Source of the DNA: JBCBKZ01 sp039026975 | GTDB taxonomy: Bacteria > Bacteroidota > Bacteroidia > J057 | Length of the DNA: 5,481 bases | NCBI GenBank assembly: GCA_039026975.1 | Contig: JBCCLI010000428.1 | Location: 1-5,481, forward strand | Direction of reading: 5' to 3' | Shown: positions 1 to 3,894 of the stretch, piece by piece | Layout: each line of letters begins with the position of its first letter | How positions within the stretch are numbered: position 1 is the stretch's first letter | Position numbers and translations under genes: made by a program | Notes under the pieces: generated by a model | What the model was told of the DNA's origin: nothing | The model's database searches: none | The model's input: the letters and a program-made list of their open reading frames with translations, nothing else

Positions 1-84
1 CTGCATCCTCGTATCACTTCTGTAGAGATAGGCAGCGGTTTTACTTCGAACTTTATTCTTCCCACAAACAAAAAGTATCTTTAG
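1..84 (+). CDS. 3' end of an unidentified gene (partial, uncertain)
   Basis: A reading frame enters from the left edge and closes with TAG at 82-84, giving 27 residues that begin LHPRITSVEIG and end TNKKYL. The alternation of hydrophobic and polar residues looks protein-like, but the piece is too short to recognise a family. Just before the stop is a run of five A at 70-74. Dropping one A would join this frame to the one that ends at 253, so this may be a broken front part of a longer gene rather than a true C-terminus. The minus strand here has early stops and offers no better frame. No function can be given. Confidence 0.3.
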   Translation: MHPRITSVEIGSGFTSNFILPTNKKYL

Positions 85-91
85 AGAGCAT

Positions 92-253
92 GTGTTCACC
101 TTTTTCAGAAAGAAACAGACCATTCTTAATGCAGACAAACAGTGGGAGCAGATAGAGGAATACTATCTAGCCCTTCCTTCCAAGCATGCTAGTCCCATCA
201 GCTGGGAAGAGGTGGAGAAACAATTTGATGCTTGGTTGGAGGCTCTTTCCTAA
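92..253 (+). CDS. Small unidentified ORF or C-terminal fragment
   Basis: This 53-residue frame opens with GTG at 92, its only possible start after stops at 23-25 and 29-31, and closes with TAA at 251-253. An AGAGAG stretch lies just upstream but only 2 to 3 bases from the GTG, which is too close for a good ribosome site. The protein is acidic and rich in Trp, Glu and Lys, with a C-terminal part (ISWEEVEKQFDAWLEALS) that should form an amphipathic helix. There is no signal peptide or membrane segment. I do not recognise the family. It may be a separate small gene, or the true C-terminus of the gene at the left edge if the A-run at 70-74 carries a one-base insertion. Its stop codon overlaps the stop of the convergent lipoprotein gene. 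Confidence 0.35.
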   Translation: MFTFFRKKQTILNADKQWEQIEEYYLALPSKHASPISWEEVEKQFDAWLEALS

Positions 254-1131
254 GGATTCTTTTCAGAAGGTAACACTATCCATTCAGGCTCTCCATGGTA
301 CGCTTGCTGCTGGGTGATTTTTTGTTCGCCTGTACCATCAAGGTTCATGGTATAGATGTGATGCTCACAGTCCTTTTTTGTGTGATAGGCCAGTTTTTTT
401 CCGTCAGGGGAGCAGGCTAATTCTTCATATAACAGGGTATCAGCAGTCAGGGCCACTGATTCTGCTGTGGCTAGCTTTACCCGAAAAATATTGTTCTGGT
501 TGGCTGTGCTAGCCATGGTGTAAAAAATGGTACTGCCATCAGCTGACCAGGAATGATACTTCTCTCTCCCGGGCGTGTAAGTAAGTCGCTTTAGGGAGCC
601 GTCCTCTACTCTCAGAGCAAAAAGCTCATTATTACCATGCCGATCAGAGATAAAGCTAATCCACTTACTATCAGGGCTCCAAGACGGCCTCCCATTATAA
701 GAGGGATGGGTAACTAGTTCCAGAGAGTCTCCTGACTTAACCTGATAGGCATAGATAAACTGTTGTAAGCTATCTTTCAAGGTAAATAGAGCCATATGTC
801 CGTCTGGAGAAAGGATGTACTCGCTTAAGCCCTCTGTATTTAGGGGGATCTCTTCTCCCAGGAGACTTTTCGAAAGAATCAGAAATTGCTGGCTGGTATC
901 CGTAGCATAGTGGATGATTCTTTTCCCTGCTTCATCCCAGGCAGGTGCCCAGTCCATTCCCGGATTAGCGGTCAGCTGATGGTGGTTTTCTCCATTCTGG
1001 TCTGTGTAGTAAATGTTAAAATCGCCATCCAGGTCGGTGATGTAGGCTATCCCATAGATGGGTACTGGCTCTTGGCAGGACCACAGCAGCAAGCCTCCCA
1101 GTAGGAGAAATAAGCAAGGAAGATATCTCAT
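250..1131 (-). CDS. TolB-like beta-propeller lipoprotein (WD40-like PD40 repeats)
   Basis: The predicted product is an exported lipoprotein of 293 residues. From the ATG at 1131 it begins with a hydrophobic signal (MRYLPCLFLLLGGLLLWSC) ending in a lipobox-like LWSC, so Cys19 would carry the lipid. A GTG at 1146 would add five residues and is better placed behind an AGGAAG at about 1151-1156; either start leaves the signal intact. The rest is a chain of TolB/PD40-type blades, each with a W-S-P-D-G-like turn: PAWDEAGKRI near 63, SPDGHMALF near 108, PSWSPDSKWISFISDR near 149, HSWSADGSTIFY near 193 and ACSPDGKKLAYH near 239, then a closing PEWIV. Such propellers bind proteins or glycans in the envelope; the partner here is unknown. 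The gene starts 13 to 28 bases after the oxyR stop, depending on the start used, so the two are probably co-transcribed. The family call is firm, the function is not. Confidence 0.88.
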   Translation of the reverse strand: MRYLPCLFLLLGGLLLWSCQEPVPIYGIAYITDLDGDFNIYYTDQNGENHHQLTANPGMDWAPAWDEAGKRIIHYATDTSQQFLILSKSLLGEEIPLNTEGLSEYILSPDGHMALFTLKDSLQQFIYAYQVKSGDSLELVTHPSYNGRPSWSPDSKWISFISDRHGNNELFALRVEDGSLKRLTYTPGREKYHSWSADGSTIFYTMASTANQNNIFRVKLATAESVALTADTLLYEELACSPDGKKLAYHTKKDCEHHIYTMNLDGTGEQKITQQQAYHGEPEWIVLPSEKNP

Positions 1132-1159
1132 GCTTACAATATGCACATTTCTTCCTGAA

Positions 1160-2092
1160 CTATTTCCAGTCGATGGTCATATAGCTGGATTCCATTCGCA
1201 TAGGCGAAGGAACGGATTGGGTGATAGACTGCCTCAGCTTATTCAACAGGAGCTCCCTGTCAAAGTTTATATGGGTAACCAGGCTAATCTCTCTGGCTGG
1301 CTGAGGTTCCAGGAAGCGCTTCACAAAGGGGGTATCCATAGTTTCATTTACTGCTAATTCAGGGATGAGGGTATAGCCGGAATGGCTTCTGATCATATTC
1401 TTCAGTGTCTCTATAGATCCACTTTCAAATGACAGCCTGTTGATGGTGCAGAGAAGATCACTTTTATCACAAATATTAAGTACCTGATTTCGGAAACAGT
1501 GCCCCTTGTCGAGTAGCCAAAGCCCCTCTTCTTCTAGTTCTGCTGCTTGAAGAGATTCCATCTCTAGCAAGGGATGGTTTTTATGGGCGTATATGAGAAA
1601 AGGCTCGTAAAAAAGTGGGTACTCCTTAATACTGGCTTCTGAAATAGGCGTAGCCAGTATGCCCAGGTCCAGGATACCTTGCCTAAGGGATTCTATTAAA
1701 TCCTCACTGTTGATCTCTCTGATCTCCAACTGGATCTGTGGGTGTGCATCACTAAACTCCTTCACAAACAAGGGCAATAAGTAAGGCGCAAGCGTAGGGA
1801 TGATCCCCAGACGGAAGGTTCCCTCAAGTTCATTCTTCCTTTCATTCACCATGTCCTTTAGCCCCTGGGTTTCCCTGAGAATGTAACGAGCTTTGCTGAT
1901 GATTTTCTCGCCCATAGGGGTAGGGACTAAGGGCTGGGAGCTCCTGTCAAATATAGCTAGTCCTACCTCTTCTTCCAGCTTTTTTACCTGCAAGGTCAGG
2001 GTGGGCTGAGATACAAAACAACTTTCAGCCGCCTTCACAAAATGCCGATAGGTATCTAAGGCTACTATATACTTCAGTTGTTGGAGGGTCAT
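1160..2092 (-). CDS. oxyR: OxyR, hydrogen-peroxide-sensing LysR-type regulator
   Basis: This 310-residue cytoplasmic regulator has the length and layout of the LysR family. A winged helix-turn-helix covers about residues 1-60 (HFVKAAESCFVSQPTLTLQV), a linker helix about 61-90, and a two-lobed sensor domain about 91-300. It is OxyR rather than a generic LysR protein because GHC at 197-199 and NIC at 206-208 put the redox pair at Cys199 and Cys208, the same numbers as in E. coli. Thr100 and His198 of the peroxide site are also present, and Arg267 in AREIS aligns with E. coli Arg266. In known OxyR proteins peroxide forms the Cys199-Cys208 disulfide and switches on catalase, peroxiredoxin and iron-storage genes. 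Two further cysteines (25 and 215) are not part of that pair. The ATG at 2092 is the natural start, since the N-terminus MTLQQLKYIVALD matches the family. A lipoprotein gene follows closely and an ankyrin gene is divergent. Confidence 0.93.
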   Translation of the reverse strand: MTLQQLKYIVALDTYRHFVKAAESCFVSQPTLTLQVKKLEEEVGLAIFDRSSQPLVPTPMGEKIISKARYILRETQGLKDMVNERKNELEGTFRLGIIPTLAPYLLPLFVKEFSDAHPQIQLEIREINSEDLIESLRQGILDLGILATPISEASIKEYPLFYEPFLIYAHKNHPLLEMESLQAAELEEEGLWLLDKGHCFRNQVLNICDKSDLLCTINRLSFESGSIETLKNMIRSHSGYTLIPELAVNETMDTPFVKRFLEPQPAREISLVTHINFDRELLLNKLRQSITQSVPSPMRMESSYMTIDWK

Positions 2093-2117
2093 AGGTACAT
2101 ACTAAGCGTATTCTAAG

Positions 2118-2155
2118 CTATAACTTTGGCTAAGATGATCAAAATATAGCCTATA
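2118..2155. promoter_or_regulatory. Candidate oxyR/ankyrin divergent promoter and operator
   Basis: In the gap between oxyR and the ankyrin gene, CTATA occurs at 2118-2122, its inverse TATAG at 2145-2149, and CTATA again at 2151-2155. The first two belong to a longer imperfect dyad, CTATAacTTTG (2118-2128) against CAAAaTATAG (2140-2149). The plus strand carries TAACTTTG at 2121-2128, an exact match to the Bacteroidota -7 consensus TAnnTTTG. The minus strand has TATATTTTG at 2148-2140, the same motif with one extra base. No convincing -33 TTG was found for either. The cluster is about the size of a LysR-type binding region, so autoregulation by OxyR is a reasonable inference, not something shown. 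The rest of 2093-2282 holds a weak hairpin at 2182-2213. Confidence 0.35.
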
Positions 2156-2181
2156 AAGATTATGGGACACAGCCCTGAGGA

Positions 2182-2213
2182 TGGGTTTTATACTATCACT
2201 AACAGGAAACCCA
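2182..2213 (+). repeat. Inverted repeat in the likely ankyrin-gene leader
   Basis: TGGGTTT at 2182-2188 is matched by AAACCCA at 2207-2213, a perfect 7-bp stem around an 18-base loop. No T-run follows on the plus strand, so it does not look like a terminator. If transcription starts near 2135 it would lie in the untranslated leader of the ankyrin gene. The long loop and AT-rich inner end make its stability doubtful. Confidence 0.25.
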
Positions 2214-2282
2214 CTACAACCAACAATTATCCCCCCATAGCTGTTGTTTTCATGTACTTTTATTCAAATAGCTACAAGTTCC

Positions 2283-2747
2283 ATGGAGATAGCTGCCTTA
2301 AGAAATGGCGACCTGGAAGCCATTAAAAAAATTATTTCAGAAAGACCTGATTGGATTCACTCAAAGGATGAGAAAGGCTTCAGTCCGCTAATCTTAGCAG
2401 CCTATTTTAATCATGCAGAAATAGTGAACATCTTATTGGCGGCAGGGGCAGATCCTAATGTGAAGGATCATGCTGGCAACACGGCCATGATGGGAGCTTG
2501 CTTTAAGGGGTTTACAGAAACTATACAAATATTAGTAGACCAAGGGGCAAATGTGAACGCGAAAAATAGTCAAGGATCTACGGCCTTAATATTTGCCTGC
2601 ACGTATGGTCATAGAAATATCATAGAGCTTCTGTTAAAAAAAGGAGCGGATGCTACCCTGGAAGACGAAGAAGGAAAGACAGCCCTTGATTATGCTAAGC
2701 TGAAGGGATTTAACTGGGTAGCAGACCTAATTCAAACCTATAGTTAG
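2283..2747 (+). CDS. Small ankyrin-repeat protein divergent from oxyR
   Basis: The 154-residue product is built almost wholly of ankyrin repeats. After a capping helix pair (about 1-30) come repeats at about 32-62, 65-95 and 98-128, each showing the G-x-T/S-x-L/A opening, a long second helix and the G-A-D/N turn (GADPN, GANVN, GADAT), then a C-terminal half repeat (GKTALDYAKLKGF, 131-143). There is no signal peptide or membrane segment, so it should be cytoplasmic. ATG 2283 is chosen because the frame begins MEIAALRNGDLEAI, a typical first ankyrin helix; a TTG at 2244 would add 13 residues that do not fit the fold. Ankyrin proteins bind partner proteins. Related small ones sit next to catalase genes, such as ankB beside katB in Pseudomonas aeruginosa and Cj1386 beside katA in Campylobacter jejuni, and support catalase activity. 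The divergent oxyR suggests a similar peroxide-linked role, which is inference. Confidence 0.9.
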   Translation: MEIAALRNGDLEAIKKIISERPDWIHSKDEKGFSPLILAAYFNHAEIVNILLAAGADPNVKDHAGNTAMMGACFKGFTETIQILVDQGANVNAKNSQGSTALIFACTYGHRNIIELLLKKGADATLEDEEGKTALDYAKLKGFNWVADLIQTYS

Positions 2748-2771
2748 ACACGTTTTTTACCTAAAACAGCG

Positions 2772-2804
2772 TGGCCTGAGATACGAGTATCCCAGGCCAT
2801 TTTT
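2772..2804 (+). terminator. Rho-independent terminator between convergent genes
   Basis: TGGCCTG (2772-2778) pairs with CAGGCCA (2793-2799). After one A-C mismatch, GATA (2780-2783) pairs with TATC (2788-2791), leaving a CGAG tetraloop. Five T follow at 2800-2804 on the plus strand, so it ends the ankyrin transcript. On the minus strand the same hairpin is followed after four bases by TTTT (complement of 2763-2766), so it may also stop transcripts of the DUF2911 gene. A separate T-run lies at 2751-2756, just after the ankyrin stop. Confidence 0.85.
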
Positions 2805-2822
2805 ACTTATGGGCTGATTAGC

Positions 2823-3338
2823 CTATTCTGCCGTAGCAAGTGCTATAGGCACTTCTGTATTTTCCCATATGAGGGAGAGGGTGCTACCATCTACCTCATA
2901 GGCCAGTCTTTCATACATTTCTGAAGAAGCCTTAGGAGAAACGGTTACTTTTAGCACATCCTTAGAAGGGTCCCGGTTGTAAGCGCCCCACTGATCCCAT
3001 ACTGAGTTAAAGATAATGGTCCATTCTTCCTCACCAGGAATAGCAAAGAGGGCATACTTTCCAGCCGCCAGGGTTTCTCCTTCTATGGAAAGGTCCTTAT
3101 CCATTTCTATAGTGGTAGCCTCATTAGCCCCTGCCCGCCAAACTTTTCCATATGGAACCAGGCTGCCATAGATAGTTCTTCCTTTAACACCAGGACTGCT
3201 GTAGGCTACAGTAATAGTGGTGCCAGATACTTCTGCCGTAGTGGTTTTAGCAGGACTGGGTTTCTCCTGAGCAAATAATCCAGTAGCTACTAGTATACCT
3301 AGCGCTAACACAAGTCCTTTCTTAATGAATTTTTCCAT
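2823..3338 (-). CDS. DUF2911 family secreted protein
   Basis: This 171-residue protein belongs to DUF2911, a family abundant in Bacteroidota and without a known biochemical role. An N-terminal signal peptide (MEKFIKKGLVLALGILVATG, then LFAQ) has Lys residues, a hydrophobic core and an Ala-Gln cleavage region near residues 23-25, so the mature protein should be periplasmic or exported. There is no lipobox Cys. The family signature is clear: SSPGVKGRTIYG (47-58) followed by LVPYGKVWRAGANEAT (60-75), then AGKYALFAIPGEEEWTIIFN (92-111) and QWGAYNRDPSKD (116-127). The pattern of short strands points to a beta-sandwich fold. The ATG at 3338 gives an ideal signal peptide and has no strong ribosome site, as is usual in this phylum. 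The length is that of a single-domain member. It is transcribed alone, convergent with the ankyrin gene and divergent from padR. The family is certain, the function unknown. Confidence 0.94.
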   Translation of the reverse strand: MEKFIKKGLVLALGILVATGLFAQEKPSPAKTTTAEVSGTTITVAYSSPGVKGRTIYGSLVPYGKVWRAGANEATTIEMDKDLSIEGETLAAGKYALFAIPGEEEWTIIFNSVWDQWGAYNRDPSKDVLKVTVSPKASSEMYERLAYEVDGSTLSLIWENTEVPIALATAE

Positions 3339-3365
3339 GTTCTTGGGTGTAAATAGTGATATTGG

Positions 3366-3385
3366 AATGGAGGTTCTACTCCATT
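3366..3385 (-). repeat. Perfect 7-bp inverted repeat upstream of the DUF2911 gene
   Basis: AATGGAG (3366-3372) and CTCCATT (3379-3385) form a perfect stem with a six-base loop, GTTCTA. It lies 27 bases before the DUF2911 start codon, so on the minus strand it would be in the untranslated leader or be a protein-binding site. On the plus strand T continues to 3388, which resembles a weak terminator, but no plus-strand gene ends here. I could not assign a function. Apart from this and the padR repeats, the gap 3339-3480 shows nothing recognisable. Confidence 0.35.
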
Positions 3386-3485
3386 TTTAATAGGGTACGT
3401 AGCTAAACTGATTTAGGTCGGATTAATGTTGGTTGAATTTGTCTATTCTAGAAATTTAACTTTAGGTGCAACCCTTATATTTTAT

Positions 3486-3526
3486 TTCTTTCTATAATGA
3501 AGAACAAATGGTATATTCTTTCTATA
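3486..3526 (+). repeat. 11-bp direct repeat upstream of padR
   Basis: TTCTTTCTATA occurs exactly at 3486-3496 and again at 3516-3526, a start-to-start distance of 30 bases or close to three DNA turns. The second copy runs into the candidate -7 element at 3523-3530. Same-face spacing would suit two molecules of a regulator, but AT-rich DNA produces such repeats fairly easily. Confidence 0.45.
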
Positions 3527-3534
3527 TTTGTTCT
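3501..3534 (+). promoter_or_regulatory. padR promoter with candidate PadR operator
   Basis: AGAACAAAT (3501-3509) and ATTTGTTCT (3526-3534) form a perfect 9-bp inverted repeat with a 16-base spacer. The right arm overlaps TATATTTG at 3523-3530, an exact TAnnTTTG -7 element. A start of transcription a few bases after this would leave a leader of only about 15 bases before the padR ATG at 3552. No good -33 TTG was found. PadR proteins usually repress their own operon by binding a dyad over the promoter, so this dyad is the best operator candidate. The left arm also resembles a -7 element facing the DUF2911 gene, so a divergent-promoter reading is possible. Confidence 0.5.
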
Positions 3535-3551
3535 ACAATCTAGTAGGTAAT

Positions 3552-3893
3552 ATGAAAGAAACTCGACTTGGAGAATTCGAAGAGGTCCTCTTACTCATAG
3601 TAGGCATACTTGAGAAAAAAGCCTATGCATTTAAGATTTCTGAAGAATTTAAAGAACAAACTGGAAGATCCGTGTCTATAGGGGCCGTACACTCTACCCT
3701 GGACAGACTGAGTAAAAAAAGCTTTTTGAAGTCTGAGATGGGAGAAGCTACTGCCAAAAGAGGTGGAAGAAGGAAGAGGATTTATTCCATTACGGCTGCC
3801 GGCCATAAGGCATTAGCGGATGCAAAGGAATTGAGAATGTCTTTATGGAGCCAGTATCCCGCTTTTTCTTCTGGTAATCTGAATCTCATTTAG
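3552..3893 (+). CDS. PadR-family transcriptional regulator
   Basis: The 113-residue product is a small cytoplasmic winged-helix regulator of the PadR type. The N-terminus MKETRLGEFEEVLLLIVGIL is the typical first helix. The recognition region is about 42-61 (SIGAVHSTLDRLSKKSFLKS), and the wing is the basic GGRRKRIYSIT at 71-81, followed by AAGHKAL. The C-terminal extension is short, as in the small PadR subfamily whose dimer is completed by few helices. The ATG at 3552 was preferred over a TTG at 3528 because the family begins at this Met, an AGG lies four bases upstream, and the TTG is inside the candidate -7 element. The stop at 3891-3893 is one base from the permease ATG, so the genes form an operon. 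Members usually act as repressors released by a small ligand or envelope stress; the signal here is unknown. It probably controls its own operon. Confidence 0.93.
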   Translation: MKETRLGEFEEVLLLIVGILEKKAYAFKISEEFKEQTGRSVSIGAVHSTLDRLSKKSFLKSEMGEATAKRGGRRKRIYSITAAGHKALADAKELRMSLWSQYPAFSSGNLNLI

Positions 3894-3894
3894 T

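Noticed and set aside
1111..1116. Earlier cysteine in the lipoprotein signal (residue 6 from the ATG) as the lipidation site
   Set aside because: It precedes the hydrophobic core, so a lipobox there is not possible; the Cys after LWS is the only suitable one.
886..1357. Plus-strand open frames at 886-1104 and 1058-1357
   Set aside because: They lie antisense to the lipoprotein and oxyR genes, lack family signatures, and are explained as shadows of well-supported minus-strand genes.
2091..2155. Canonical OxyR site with four ATAG/CTAT blocks spaced by seven bases
   Set aside because: ATAG and CTAT tetramers occur at 2091, 2118, 2146 and 2151, but the distances do not fit the E. coli pattern, so only a looser operator is proposed.
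2244..2282. TTG start at 2244 for the ankyrin gene
   Set aside because: The added 13 residues do not fit the ankyrin fold or a signal peptide, and the ATG at 2283 begins directly with a typical ankyrin helix.
2751..2756. T-run right after the ankyrin stop as a terminator on its own
   Set aside because: No stem precedes it outside the coding region; the hairpin at 2772-2804 is a far better terminator.
3528..3551. TTG start at 3528 for padR
   Set aside because: It falls inside the candidate -7 promoter element, and the PadR family N-terminus begins at the ATG at 3552.
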